Shown: positions 12,496 through 25,449, counted from the first letter of the stretch. The stretch: DNA of 64,000 nt from Sipunculus nudus (GCA_026874595.1 CM049307.1:30168362-30232361), one strand, 5' to 3'. Notes: a model not told the origin generated them from the letters alone. Program-made: numbers and translations.

Positions 12496-12919
12496 AAGGG
12501 AATACCAATCATGATCAGTAACTTTGAGCACGTTTCTGCATACTGTATGTGATAATTTTAAGCCTATATTACCCGACGTATTGTTAAAATTTGCATTATT
12601 ATTTTAACTCGGATATAAATACTGGTGTATTACAAATATATAACCTGGTGCTAAGTTAATTAACAATTGAAATAGCACCAGTTTATACATTTGAATATAC
12701 CAACATTGTATCTATAATGATATTTTGCCTTCCTATATATTTAATTTAAATGGAAAATAAGGTTAATTACATTTTATATATGCCTATTAATTGGACATGT
12801 TTATACATACAAAAATATTTTTATGGTAAATGTTTCCAAAGCCTTTATAGTCTTTATACAGTAATTCTTATTCATACAAATGTAACTTTATGCTTTATAA
12901 ATGTTCATCATTTGTCCAG

Positions 12920-14240
12920 GGAGAAACTGTAATATATGCTTTATAAATGTTCATCATCTGCCCAGTGACAATGTCCATTTTGCAGTGATTATAAACAATT
13001 TGTAAGGTATATGGGTTTTTCACAAATTCAGTTAACTGCATTTACTTGACTTACTGCTCTGCTTGTATCATAATTGTGCAATCAATCAGTTGAGGGCTAG
13101 CCTATACACATTCTCCTCTAACTAACTAGTCTGCGGCTATGGCTTTGGGGTGCAAACGATGCCGAGGGTGCAAATCATGCCTTGATAGCTCTTCAGCCCC
13201 TACTCACATATGTTACTTATTAAGAATATTCGTCCATGAAACATGCATATAAATGTTAATTGCCTCCCTTTTGTATAATTTCGATGCGATGTGCCTTAAA
13301 TTGCAAGAGATCTTAGCTAGTTAATGTTATACTCACTAAATGGTGATCCTTGCCCTCGAACTTGCGATTGGCTGTTGCAGAAAAAAAAGCAAAAGTTTGT
13401 TACGTCAGACATAGCATTGCTTAAGTCTTTTTGACCTGTGCAACTTAAGCGACACCTTAGATGACTACAGTCGACCCGATTGGTCATCATGGTCACCTGG
13501 TTGTAGTCTGTATGGTCGGCCCAAGGTCATCGCCTCTTTCATGCCGCAGCGTGTTTTCAAAATTTCAAAATTTTGACGACAGCTTGTTTTAGGCGAATTA
13601 GTGTAACTTAACTTCAACTGAAAAATAGGTGCTGTCATAATCTGTCTTTAGGTAACATATTGGAGCTCGGGTATATACCATTTTACTATGTTGGTTCAAG
13701 AAAATTGTCCCGTCCGGCCTTAATTATACAACTAAATTAGAGAGTGACCTATATTTTCTGTAAAGCGCTGATACAACATTATAATACTTTCATACGTTAC
13801 AAATCACCAGCGCTTTCGATCGAAGGTATTCTCCATTAGGATATTCTTTCCATGTCCTTGACTTTACCTATAAATATGACACAAACGGTCTTTGTTTTAA
13901 TATTTCCTGTTAATTAAGTGTTAACCATGATTATCCCTGCGATCCTCTCTTATATGGTTTTCCGGTTTCGTTTGAAACCTAATGGAGGATGTAAGTGGAA
14001 TCTGTAGCGGCAATATCGAGTACGTAAAATGACGAGATTTCGGCACTTCATTTTATTATTCGTACTTCCTTCGCCCTAGACCTGCGTGGTATCTTATGTC
14101 TACAGACGAAAGATAAAAGATAAAACTCAACCATATCCAAAATTTTTGTGTCATGATCTATAATTTATCTGACGTAAACACTATATAAACACTGCATGGG
14201 CCATTTTCATTCCATAATATGTCATGACTTTAACACATGT
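12920..14240. other. GPx-B intron 1, remainder
   Basis: Intron sequence without a recognisable gene. TATGCTTTATAAATGTTCATCAT occurs imperfectly twice (about 12888 and 12935). No long open frame is present. Confidence 0.4.
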
Positions 14241-14371
14241 TCATGATTGCACATACCTATACTGCTGATCTGGTATATTTCAGCCTTCACCTATCAGTAC
14301 AACTCAATGAATGCACTAAAAACCTCCTACGACGGGCAGCCATTTGACATCCTTGGTATCCCTAGCAAAAT

Positions 14372-15066
14372 TACGCTCTTTACACAGCGCTTTAACTATA
14401 GGCCTAGTACCTATATGGTAAGCGCTGTTTGTTATGACCGCGTATCCTGAATTGCTACACCAGAGGGGAGCACTGTATTTTTGTCCAATCACGTGAGACC
14501 TTGTGCTGGAAGACACTGCCAAGCGAGGAATACACGGAGCCAATCATGTTCATTTCGTTTTGATTGACAGCTCATCGCCCCTGTAACCGTCTGAACAGGC
14601 CACAGGCTCAGAGAGAATTGCACTAGACGTGGTTTGCAAGGGCCTTGGGCACATAGGATTCCCGGCCGGTGAGCTGTAATTCAAACGAAACGTAACAACA
14701 AAGGCTGCTTGCACACCTCGCTGGCTGGTTTCAGTTCTGCAGACAACAGATACATGGCTACGCTAACACAGTCATAATGTCATAATCGAATCGGTCGATC
14801 ATGCGAGAATGCAGAGGGAGCAATTAAAATTCAACCGTAAACTCACAGGCGGCGCTTGAAGCGCAGCTATGGGCGGGGCCAGGATGCCTGTCGAGTGTTT
14901 GTTTATTGGCATCTGGTTGGCTGCTTGTCGCATCATACGCACGTATTTTTCAGCGGACAACGAACCGCCATCTGGTGTCTAAATATATCATAAACGGTCA
15001 AAGCTGGCAGCGTGAAAATCAGTTGCTTCTTTAGAAGCGCAAGATTTCCGCTGCCTCGGGAGCGTA
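14372..15066. mobile_element. ~695-bp DNA transposon inserted in GPx-B exon 2
   Basis: The ends are TACGCTC (14372-14378) and GAGCGTA (15060-15066), an inverted pair. CAGCG matches again at the same offset inside both ends, giving an imperfect ~18-bp inverted repeat. TAGCAAAAT (14363-14371) before and TAGCAACAT (15067-15075) after form a 9-base target-site duplication with one difference. TAGCAA is the exon sequence seen uninterrupted in copies A and C. No transposase frame is visible. A 9-base duplication is seen in Mutator-like and Merlin-like elements, but I cannot assign the family. Confidence 0.8.
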
Positions 15067-15225
15067 TAGCAACATGCACGTCTTCAGGAACCGGGTTCAA
15101 ACGCCGAGATCCTGAACGGTCTGCGCTACGTTCGTCCCGGCAACAACTATGTGCCAAACTTTGAGCTCTCGGCCAAATACGAGGTGAACGGAGACAACGA
15201 ACACAATATGCACACTTATCTTAAG

Positions 15226-18110
15226 GTAAGACATCAGAATCAGAAGTTAGACAATGTTAGACACGCACATCAGATCCACACAGTTATAGGAAATCACCTT
15301 CATTTAATTAAGCCACGTCCGTATGGAGGGAAGGCTGATAGGGGTTGATGAGTTTATTTCTATATCAATATTTGGTTCAAAACTTTTTTGTGGATGGAGT
15401 TTCTCCCCCAGAGTGTAAACCGTTCAATACAATTATCTTTCTTTTCCCCCTTTTTTTCTTCTGTCTGAACTCAAACATAACTGATTTTCAAAAAACTGAC
15501 TTTTTCCCTATAATATTAGTGATATAGGTGACACATATGCACCTGGTATATTCATATTTCACTATGTCCTAATTTCCAAGGTCGTGCACTCCACAACCAC
15601 TTCCCCATTATCGCTCAGGTGCAAACATTTAGTTGAAAATAAGACTAAGACGTCAAGTCAACACAGTTTTAGAGGAATCATCTTCACTTATTAATTTAAG
15701 ATATTACTTAGACGTCGATTCCCAATTAGTTCAAAGGTAGGTCGTAGGAAATGTCTATTGTGCATGCCTTTCTTACCCTGCACCAAAACTTGAGAATATT
15801 CTTCTTTAAGATCTTAATTATTGCAAAACCTTAAATATTCTAGAAAAATAAAATATATGCGAGTCAAAAGTGCTATATATCCAAGTGGAACCGTATTGTC
15901 CAAGTGGAACCGTATAAACATCTTTCATTAATACTCTTACCAGCAATCATCTCCAGACATTTCATTCAAAAAGAGTAATTGTATCAAATGTTATACTTTT
16001 GTCATTTTGCCTTTCATTTTTTTGTATTATTCAATAAAGCAGGTATCTCTAAAAAATGCGCAATATAGATTTCTTCAAGTTACGAAACGGTAAAACCTGT
16101 GTGATGATATCACCCATTGAACAGAAAAATATAGTCTTAGTGCACAAGTGGTCATATTTTACAGGTATATGTTTTAACCGATGTGTATCCGTATGGTATA
16201 TTAAAGGAAAGTCTTTATAGGCAGGTGTTCTTATTTGACAGATGGCCTTTAGACAGGCTCCACTGTTTTACACTTGGCTTTCGGTGACATCCAAACTTTG
16301 TTTTGCGGTGACTTTTCACACTTATCCCGCCTTGTTACATTTAGATCATCTACACTTCCATTATATATAGCAACATTCTCGCTTCAACTAGACCCATTTA
16401 GTTTAAGTAAGCTCATCTATAACTCCTTTACGGCAACAATCTCATTTCAGCTTGTCCCATTCAGTTAAAGAGTGATCATCCACGCTTTCATTGAAGTAAC
16501 ATCCTTACTTCTGATTCGCAATTTTCAAGTAAAGTAATCGACAATTATTTTTAGATAATGTGAACCTTTACGCTGTAGTTCCCACATCTAAATTGTTGTC
16601 ACAATAAGTTTAATAGCATGAAATGTTTTCACATAATAGGCTTCATTTTCTGCCTGTATATGTTAACTATCAGTTTAATATCATCAACACAACTTGTGCA
16701 CAGATAAACACTGACAATTTTGAAGCAACCATGTACATCCTTTAGGAAATAAGGAAATATCCAAATGAGTGATATATTGGACGGTTATGAGTACCAATCA
16801 AAATTGTTAAATTATAGATATATTTATTGGCTTTAAGAGAGGTCATAGATCTGTAAAAAAAATAACGAAATAGCGATATTTTGAATTTTGACCGACGTAT
16901 GAAGAAACATATGAGGAAACCAAAGTAATAAAATAACATGCTCCGGTTAATGATAACAGTGAACAGTAAGCCCTCAAAGAAAATAAAAAAATACATTAAT
17001 ACTGATTGGCTTTAAGGCGACCGCGTTCATCCAAAACAGAATGTATAAGAGAGTGAGGGATCTTTATGCAACAAATACCAATAAACACCACCAAAAAATG
17101 ACAAAATCAGAGTAATATACATCTTCTTTATACCATCCCCATGCAGCAACAAAAGAAATAAGAGCAAAATGAAATATTTACTCACTTGAAGGGAACATAG
17201 ACAAGAAAATACTCAAATTAACATTTATCTGTAAGAATTTTCAACAATATAAACAAGAAACAAGACGACCAGAGACTCTGACCAAGTTAGAAAAGACAGA
17301 AAATCACCTTTGAGATATTAGTGAATGTCATAAGATGTACAAGTTGCAAAAGGATTCCTACAAAACTGTGGCCTGTAGAATCCTATATGTAAGACGCAAG
17401 AACCAGCAAGCTGGCAAAATTGAGAACAACTGACAAACAGACAGACACATTGACAAAGTGAAACAAGACTGAGACGAGATGATTTGACAAAGTTATGGAG
17501 AAGACTCAGACGAATAAAATAAGCTACAATTCATAAATGTAATTCAGGTTTATAGTTTCGGAGATAGGGCCAAAATCCAAGCGGTTATTTTCCGAAATTG
17601 GTAAATCACTTGACAGCCAGACAGACACACTGACAAAGGGACACAAAGATGAATTAAGATAACTAAACCATGCAGAAGACAAAGGGGATGAAAATGAGTT
17701 TATGTTTGTGAAGATAGGACTAATATATACAAAGTTAGTATGAAAATAAAATTACTTTTTTGATGACCTTGACCTTTGACCTATGTTGACGGAAAAACAA
17801 TAGGCTTCCATTTTGAATTTCAATCTACCCTGAAAGTTTCAGATCGTATGCTCCAAAATTGTGGTTAGGAGAGAACTGACAATCAAACACACAAACACAC
17901 CCACAAACAGACATATACGCGACTGACCAACATGCTTGCCGAAATCTTCGTATTTCCGGCAAGCAACAAACCTAGATGTGATTCCCAACCCTCCGACATG
18001 ACTGAGTAACTACAATGTGAATCATTCAATATGCCAAAATAAATGCTTGTTCACAAATTAAGGAGACCTATGTACATCATTGTTTTTTCGTGTCTTGTTT
18101 GGTTTTACAG
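15226..18110. other. GPx-B intron 2 with dispersed repeats
   Basis: Non-coding. Around 16120-16270 is a dispersed repeat (ACAAGTGGTCAT, TTTTAACCGATGTG, GACAGGCTCCAC) that reappears at 46270-46465. 17230-17960 carries phrases such as CAGACAGACACACTGACAAAG and TGACCTTGACCTTTGACCTA, resembling the half-site-rich repeats further right. No gene is seen. Confidence 0.5.
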
Positions 18111-18354
18111 TCAGCGTGTAACGGTTCGCAACCACGTATAGGCTCTGTGTCTTCCATGTACTGGGATCCAATCCAGAGAGACGACATCACGTGGAACTTC
18201 GAAAAGTTTCTGATTGGACGAGATGGTTACCCTTACTACCGTTTCGCGCCAAACGTGGAACCCGAACAGCTCCGAGAATCTATCGATTTCCTCATCGCAA
18301 ATACAGGATCGCCATAAAATTTTTACAATATGTCAGGCAGTTGGTCCAAGCAAG

Positions 18355-18445
18355 TGGCCTGGATGGGGACAGGACCAATGACGGGTCCACCGAAAGGTGG
18401 TGACACCTGGTGACACCTGGATGGGATAACGTTTTCTGCTACAGT
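18355..18445 (+). promoter_or_regulatory. SECIS element of GPx-B
   Basis: ATGA (18378-18381), CGAAAG apical motif (18391-18396) and GGAT (18419-18422). The 3' core reads GGAT where the other three copies have TGAT. The invariant GA is kept, so function may be weakened rather than lost, but the upstream Sec codon is gone. Flanks GGATGGGGACAGGACCA match copies C and D. Confidence 0.8.
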
Positions 18446-18530
18446 CTTCAGTGCATTCAGCTGGCAGGTGGCGCCCCCAGCCTCCAGCCCATTCGGATGT
18501 ACTTCATGGCTCCAGAGAATGTAATATGTA

Positions 18531-18536
18531 AATAAA
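18531..18536 (+). terminator. Poly(A) signal of GPx-B
   Basis: AATAAA in the shared context AATAAACACC, about 110 bases after the SECIS core, as in copies C and D. Confidence 0.65.
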
Positions 18537-18559
18537 CACCTCAGCCCTGCAATTTTTTT

Positions 18560-21500
18560 TATGTTACATTTTTTATAAGCCGGTCAGATACGCTTTTTTT
18601 GTGCATGTGTGTTTGAGTTGGCAAGGCCTTTATGTTTAACTTTTTGGGTCATATGCACGGAAACTTTTTAACTTTAGCAATCATTCTGAGACAATTTGAA
18701 GTTGAGATTTGTTTAACAAATGTTCGGAAAATTTAGGCGTTAACAAAAGGATGGGAATAATTACGCAGTGGTTATAAACCAAATGACATGTTTGAAATTT
18801 TATCGATATCCTACTATACACCTCCAAGAACCATTGTACTTGTCCAGCTGCGTCATACATTTTGCACGCGAGAAAATTAAGCACTTGTTTATCACTCTCT
18901 TAAACTTGAATATTATTACATAATTTTTACTCTTATTAAATAACAAGTCGAATGATTTCAAAAGGTGAAACAAAAGGTGGTTTATCAGGGTCCAAAGCCA
19001 TGAACTGCTTTCGCAACATTTCATATTGTTACTTTTCATATTAAACTGTTTTATCATAAAGCAATTTCTAGGTATTTTAAAATGGCTTTTAATTTTTTTT
19101 AAACAAGTGGCCCATGGATCATGGTGTTCAGCTGACTAGCATGACACTATAGCCTTGTATTCACAATAGGAATTTTACCATCTGAAAATTGTACCGACAT
19201 CTTGATTTAATCTTGACCTTTGACCTTCAGGCACCGAAGTAGACAGGATTTTTTCTTTAGTGAAGGGTCAGACATAAGTGAAGACTGAACCGAATCATGA
19301 CAGGTCTATACAGGTTGTATGAGAGAAAAATAAGATTTCTGAAGAACTGGTTTGATTCGTGTTGTCCGAATTTTGCATGCTGACAGGGTTTATATATATA
19401 TGATATCTATCCATGCACCCCCCCCCCTTCCGCAAAACTTAGGTGATAATTATTTTATCTATTAAAAATACTTTATTTTACTTATTAAAAATAATTTATT
19501 ACTTGAGGATCAATATATATATACATGTGATTCAGTTTTACCATCATTTCCCATTACATTCTAAATTTGTTCTCTTTAATTTTTAAATGTCAGCCTGATC
19601 TTTTATCAGTATCTTTTTCATTTTCACTTTCCAATCCATTGCCCTTTCATTATTTTTCTCTATTCATAATTCTCCAAATTTACACCATTTTGATTATGTT
19701 TTCTAGCTGTTTTTTTTTTAATTGGCAATATAACCGTTGACATTTAATTTCCCCCTAACTTATATACCCATTGCTCAAAAAAGTAAAAAAATTCCTCAAA
19801 CACCATTTATGACCATTATCCTAAAATATCCTGACATTAGTGTTATATTTGTGACTTATAGTAACGCAAAGCCTGTTCGACTTATAACCACGTGTTTAAC
19901 TTTAGATGTAGTTTGACCATAACAAGGCATCATTTTAAAAAGCTTTAGTGGGAAGATTTTTTTGTTTAATTCGGCATATGACAAATTTAAGTTCTTTCAT
20001 TTCAGCTTTTATTTTAAAACTGATTTTTTTTTCAATTTAAAAAATGCCAAATTTGAATAGATATTGCTATTCTCAGGTTTGAATTGGTGTCGATATGCAA
20101 ACCATGAAGATTATAAAATACACGTCAGATATTAATAATGTGAGGAAACTACCTAATCATGTAAAAAATACATATGGCAGCTTCAGTCTTCAACGTACCT
20201 CTCTGTTTTTTAACTGCTCTCTTTATTTGTAGCAATTAGGCGGTGAACAATATTGCAAACATTTGCGGTCGGTGGCAAAGCATTTAACTGTGCTGGGAAC
20301 GGTGTGCACGGGCATTGAGAAGACGATAAAATATAGTAGTGTGAAGACGCTGCGTATAGAATATCTTTAGGCTATGTTTCTTTGTTATGACTTCCCCTAA
20401 TTGGCTCCTTTTTCTACACAGAAAGATACAGACTACTTTAATACAGTTTGACAATACTGAGACCATCTCTGTCACACATTAAGCCCGTGTGTAAAGTCGT
20501 TCGCACCACATTCATATATGCCACTAAAGCTACAACGCAAAATAATTTAAAGGCTTCAGTGAAAAAAACTACTATACCAAATAACTCATTGGAGCCATCT
20601 GGAGTTCAGCTTCATAACTAACTCAAAATTATTCATAATTAATTCAAAATTCAAGAATATGCATGGCTTGCCATGACCGTTAATTTCTTTGTACCTGTAT
20701 TGACTAAATCCAGACAAGCGTGGATTTTAGTATGAGGGGGCGCCCCATAACGCCTGTCGGGGGGGTGGGGGGTATTAGTTATATACCTGTTATTGCAAAC
20801 ATTTGTAATCAGTAACAGGTGTTTGAAAGGAAGATGGGATTGATTTGAGCAACTTTGTGGTTTAGAAAACTACATTACTTAAAATTTCTGCAAATCTACA
20901 AATTGTGTGTAGACCAGATACTCCTAAATAATAATAATAAAAAAAACAAAGGTTGATATATACGAAACAAATGATACTTTTTTAATTAACGTCTATTTTT
21001 TCGCTGTTTTGAATAAAAAGGGATGTGAAAATAATTCATTGATTGTCACATGACCATTGTTTGCTGCAACCTTAATTGGGATTACCTGTACAATAATGCA
21101 AATCATACTCTTGACCGCTAAACCTAGGGATTATCAATACTCTTAAGTCACATTGTAAGTCACAAGATCATTGAGATGATTAGCACAGGACATTCTTCTT
21201 GGATGTGTTGCAATTAGTTTTTTTTTATCCACTCCCCTCTATTTCTCAAGCTACCAGCAAGTACTAAAACCAAAACACAGACGGAACACATGCAGGCGCA
21301 ACGTAAACTGCTGGTCAGCGGCTGGTCTGCTGGTCAGTGACTGGTGTCTTCTTTTTGTATTTTAATGAAAAGTGTATGACGAAAAGTGACTATAAACACA
21401 GCGAATCGCTCTTGATTGTTTGGTGTGCTATAAATTGCTTCTAATTCCTAAACAGGCAATTCAGAAGGCAAAATCTGTAGCATATACAACAAACTTTTTT

Positions 21501-21880
21501 TCCGCCGGGATGAGTTACGAAATTTAAATCCTCTCGGAAATTAAACTGCACGAATTTAAGGAGCATCTTGCACTCACCCTCTTAGCCCGACCCTGATAAC
21601 ATATATGACCTGTGCAGGATATCTATTAGTATTTTATGATATTTTATGATTTCAGTGTACAAGGAAACTTTCATCTTAAAATATATAAACAGTCCACTGC
21701 ATCTGTGCGTGTGTTTATTTGCCATGACCATATATAATATATGACAATAAGATGTCTTTGAGAACACCTGTACACTTTTCAATATATGTTTTAATAATAT
21801 AACTGTTTCATCATACATCGTATGATAAGCACTAAGTACACGTGTTGAACTACTCACGGCCTAATAAATCAGGTCCACGA
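18560..21880. other. Intergenic between GPx-B and GPx-C
   Basis: AT-rich. A dispersed repeat begins near 19104 (ACAAGTGGCCCATGGATCATGGTGTTCAGCTGA) and includes TTGACCTTTGACCTTCAG near 19213. A related phrase occurs at 59620. A short C run is near 19420 and a G run near 20759. No gene is recognised. Confidence 0.5.
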
Positions 21881-21895
21881 TGAAGCTCCCTGCAG

Positions 21896-22003
21896 CACGT
21901 GCTGACACGACAAAAAATAAACACCTGTGCCCACGGGTTATTTTATATAAGGAGTTCCCAGACTGTCTTGTTTCACAGAGCGACGACTGTGCCGGGCTTC
22001 AAC
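21896..22003 (+). promoter_or_regulatory. Promoter and 5' UTR of GPx-C
   Basis: E-box CACGTG at 21896-21901, TATA box TATATAA at 21944-21950, then AAGGAGTTCCCAGACTGTCTTG and CAGAGCGACGACTGTGCC before the ATG at 22004. The E-box to TATA spacing (about 43 bases) matches copy B. Confidence 0.72.
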
Positions 22004-24980
22004 ATGAAGCTCCTGTTGGCGCCGCTCCTGTGGCTGGCCACACTGAGGTCAGCCCATGGACAGCCTGAGCCCTCCAGCTTGTGCGAGGAAGTACCAAATG
22101 ATATTTACCGATACTACTTTTCAAGTCTGGATGGAACGAGAAACATCACGCTTGACAGCTACAGGAACCAAGTTCTGCTGGTTGTCAATGTGGCAACGTA
22201 CTGAGGTAAGCTGTCTTACTTCCCGTTTATTTGTCTGCGTATCTCAAACTGTTATTACTATTTCTGTTTCTATTAAAACTGTGACAAATATTACGATGTA
22301 AATTTTAACAAGAAAAAAATATTTTAAGGGTAACACGAAGAAATGTAACTTCACATATTTAAATGTAACGTCACAAATGTAAATGTTACTGCACAAATTT
22401 ATAAAAATACACTTACCGAATTTGTCCAAACCCGACATGTGTCACTTTCAACAATAAAAGCCAGCAAAATACAAATATGCACACCTTTTGAAAATTTGAA
22501 ATAATAAAAAAAAAAATGGTTCAAACAGAGAAACAAAATTTTCTGTCAATGTAAATTATATGCTAATTTGAAACTATTCGAATTGACAAAAATACGAAAG
22601 TGAGACATGAAAATTAAATTGAAAAATTTATTATTTTTAATTTAACGGTTAAAATTGGGAAAATATAGTATGGAAAAAATTTATTAACTAAGAAGCTTCA
22701 ACCCAATAGATATATGTCTACGCCATAGGAAAGAAAGTTTCGAACACGTTCTGCAAACACAGTGCTGCTGGGCGCTCGACCGTGCCCTGAACAAGTGACG
22801 CGCCAGAATCCGGAGAAGATGCTGAATGAACACCAAAATATAATTGATTCTTACTTGGTTCATTTCCGAAATGCCCTGAAAATTTCATGATCTTCCTTAA
22901 CGACTGCTGAGTTATGTTGTGAACAAACACACACACACACACGAACGGGAAGCAACGTATACCTTCCTGGAGGAGTCAATTGTTCTAACTATGAACCCTA
23001 TGGCAACTGAGCAAAACAGTTGCAAGCAACCTATCAAGTAACCATTGACAATGTGAACAGTCAATCACCTTAGAATCCAAAAATTTGCATATTTTGGGCA
23101 AGTCTTACCAACAGAACACGTGCAGTGTGTACCAGTATTCCTGTCCGCATGTTTTCCCCCGAGATATTTTTTTATACAAAGGAATCAGTATATAATGCTC
23201 GGCCAAAGGTTGCGGGAGCTATTCCGCCGACTGCCGCGTGAATAATAACGTGTTATCTTGAAATAAATTCGCATGAGACGAACAATCGAAAATAAGGTAA
23301 AAAAAACTTCACAGTGATATTACGATATATTTATCACTGCAGAACAGAGGTGTCATAATTCCAGCTGATGACGTCAGTCGATGCGACGTCATACGCGACC
23401 GACCTTTGTGACGTCTTTGTGACGTCACTATTCTCTTATAAACAGCTCTTGCAACCATAGCCTTATGTGAAGTGTTTTGGGGTTCATTAGCATAATTAGG
23501 TCAAGTGGCGAGCATAAGCCCTGTGGTGGTTTGATAAAATACGACAGCATGACAGCGCCACCTAGATTGTCTTTATGAAAGCTTCAATCGGATCTTAAAT
23601 TTACAAGAGTCCTTGTGCAACCAATTTCGTCTATTTCACAATGATGTATTTTGTGTATTTTATAGGTTTCACCTATCAGTACAACACAATGAATGCACTA
23701 AAAACCTCCTATCAGGGACAGCCATTTGACATTCTTGGTATCCCTAGCAACCAGCACGGTCTTCAGGAACCGGGTTTAGACTCCGAGATCATGAATGGTC
23801 TGCGCTATGTTCGTCCTGGCAACAACTTCGTGCCAAACTTTGAGCTCACTGTGAAAGACGAGGTGAACGGGGACGGTGAACACGAGATGTACACGTACCT
23901 GAAGGTAAAGACACCAAAACCCCCGCGTCTGTCTGATTAAATAAACTCATAGCTATGAGCCTTGTTAACTGAGATAATATTAAGGGCACATTCCAAAGGA
24001 ATGACGAGAGAAGCCCCCCCCCCCCACCCCCCATATAAGGACACCCGGACAGCCCCCTCTGTAATTATGACAAACATGAGAATCCCTCCATGGAGTATCA
24101 ACAATTATTCCTATCAGATATTATAAAATATATTTTTGTTCCCCGCCATCTTCTACGAAGGCGCCGTCGGCGGGGGACATAGAAATGGTGAGCGTCCGTC
24201 CGTCCGTCATTGTTAACGCAATGACGTAAAAACAAATTAACTTACAGTCACACTACTAACACCATTAATTCAACTCATGAAAGGCTAGGTCATGTTCGAC
24301 TATTCATGACCTTGATGCAGATTTCAAGACCATAGAGTCGTCCATGCTAAAATGATGTTAACGCATTAACCTGAGAAGAATTTGAGACACAGTCACAAAA
24401 CATGCAGCATTGATACACCTCATGAGGAGCTAGGTCAAGTTCAAATGTGGATTAGGTTGATGCATTTTTAAAAGCACATGCGATCATGCTAAAATGATAT
24501 TAAAGCAATAACTGGAAGGGAATTTGAGGTGTAGTCACCAAATGTATCGTATTCATAAATCTCATGAAATGCTAGGTCTAGTTCGAATATGGATGCCCTT
24601 GACGCATTTTCAAGGTCACAGAGGCGATAATGCTAAAACAATGTTAACGGAGTGCTGACAGAGTACTGACCATGTTTACCAACATATTCAATACAGCCAA
24701 GAGAATAATACAAATAACACCGCTGCGCAAAAATGTAGACAATAATAAAGCAAGATGTCAATCTCTTTTGCAGTCCGCGTGTCCGGGTACTCGTTCCCGA
24801 ATTGGGTCTGTCGGTTCCATGCACTGGAATCCAGTTCAGAGAGACGACATCACATGGAACTTTGAGAAGTTTCTGATTGGACGAGACGGTTACCCCTACT
24901 TCCGTTTCGCTCCAAGCGTGGAACCCGATGAACTCCGGGAGTCCATTGATTTACTTATTGCCACCACAGGACCACAATAA
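22004..24980 (+). CDS. Selenoprotein glutathione peroxidase GPx-C (secreted, GPx3-like)
   Basis: Exons 22004-22205, 23666-23904 and 24774-24980 give 215 residues. The signal peptide is MKLLLAPLLWLATLRSAHG. NITLDS has a glycosylation sequon, so the enzyme is probably extracellular. Exon 1 ends VVNVATY-TGA-G at Sec codon 67 (22202-22204), followed by donor GTAAGC. Exon 2 opens G|GT, giving the family's Sec-Gly, then FTYQYNTMNAL, PSNQHGLQEPG and RYVRPGNNFVPNFE. Exon 3 has DITWNFEKFLIGRDG. The predicted catalytic tetrad is Sec67, Gln101, Trp175 and Asn176. The length and the YVRPG loop fit tetrameric GPx1/2/3-type enzymes rather than GPx4. SECIS and AATAAA lie downstream. Expected function is glutathione- or thiol-dependent peroxide removal. 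Read as ordinary code, the gene would stop at residue 66. Confidence 0.93.
23369..23427 (+). promoter_or_regulatory. Cluster of CRE-like TGACGTCA sites in GPx-C intron 1
   Basis: Four GACGTC cores within 59 bases: TGACGTCA 23369-23376, CGACGTCA 23384-23391, TGACGTCT 23409-23416 and TGACGTCA 23420-23427. Two are perfect cAMP-response elements (CREB/ATF palindromes). No such cluster is seen in the introns of the other copies. Confidence 0.5.
24135..24660. repeat. Dispersed repeat with ~130-bp internal units in GPx-C intron 2
   Basis: Starts with a hairpin CCCCGCC...GGCGGGGG (24140-24177), then GTCCGTCCGTCCGTC. About three and a half diverged units follow with shared words ATGCTAAAATGATGTTAA, AATTTGAG and CTCATGA..GCTAGGTC. 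Non-coding, of the same general build as 41915-43790. Confidence 0.6.
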
Positions 24981-25044
24981 ACCTTATACGACACGTCAGG
25001 CAGTGGAAATAGTATTGATTAAATATATATATATATTTCTCTTT

Positions 25045-25135
25045 TGCGCGGATGGGGACAGGACCAATGACGGGTCCACCGAAAGGTGGCGACACCTGGT
25101 GACACCTTGATGGGGTAACGTTTCCTGCTGGTCTT
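25045..25135 (+). promoter_or_regulatory. SECIS element of GPx-C
   Basis: ATGA (25067-25070), CGAAAG apical motif (25080-25085) and TGAT (25108-25111). The arm GGGTCCACC pairs imperfectly with GGTGACACC. A CCACC-GAAA-GGTGG mini-hairpin is also possible in the apical region. Nearly identical to copy D. Confidence 0.9.
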
Positions 25136-25217
25136 CAGTGCATTCAGCTGGCAGGTGGCGCCCCCTACCTTAAGCCCATCCGGATGGTCTTCATGGCTCC
25201 AGAGAATAATATATGTT

Positions 25218-25223
25218 AATAAA
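25218..25223 (+). terminator. Poly(A) signal of GPx-C
   Basis: AATAAA in the context TTAATAAACACC, shared with copy D. Confidence 0.7.
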
Positions 25224-25239
25224 CACCACCGTCCTGTAA

Positions 25240-25395
25240 TATTGTATGGAACTTTTTTATGCCGTGTCATAAGGTGTATGCTAAAATATGTGCGTGTGTG
25301 TTTATGTTGGCATGATTTAATTCTACTAGATAATGCTGGGAATCTCGTTAGAAGAATTTACTAATTGTTAAAATAGAATCCCTAGGGTGTTACCT

Positions 25396-25449
<54 letters not shown>

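Larger units (their letters stand above)
10609..18317 (+). pseudogene. Glutathione peroxidase pseudogene GPx-B (Sec codon lost, exon 2 split by transposon)
   Basis: Exon remnants are 10609-10776, 14284-14371 plus 15076-15225, and 18111-18317. The signal peptide MKLLLAPLLWLATLRSAHG and NITLDSFRNQ are intact, but after NQ the bases matching VLLVVNVATY-TGA in copies C and D are missing. AACCAA runs straight into GTAAAG, a donor-like sequence. Splicing there would remove Sec and shift the frame, because exon 2 begins in phase 1. Exon 2 (TYQYNSMNALKTSYDGQPF) is broken after IPS by a ~0.7-kb element and resumes at LQEP-, RYVRPGNNYVPNFE. Exon 3 (DITWNFEKFLIGRDG) is undamaged, as are the promoter and poly(A) signal. 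The ancestral protein was a secreted selenoprotein peroxidase. Some truncated transcript might still be made. Confidence 0.88.
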
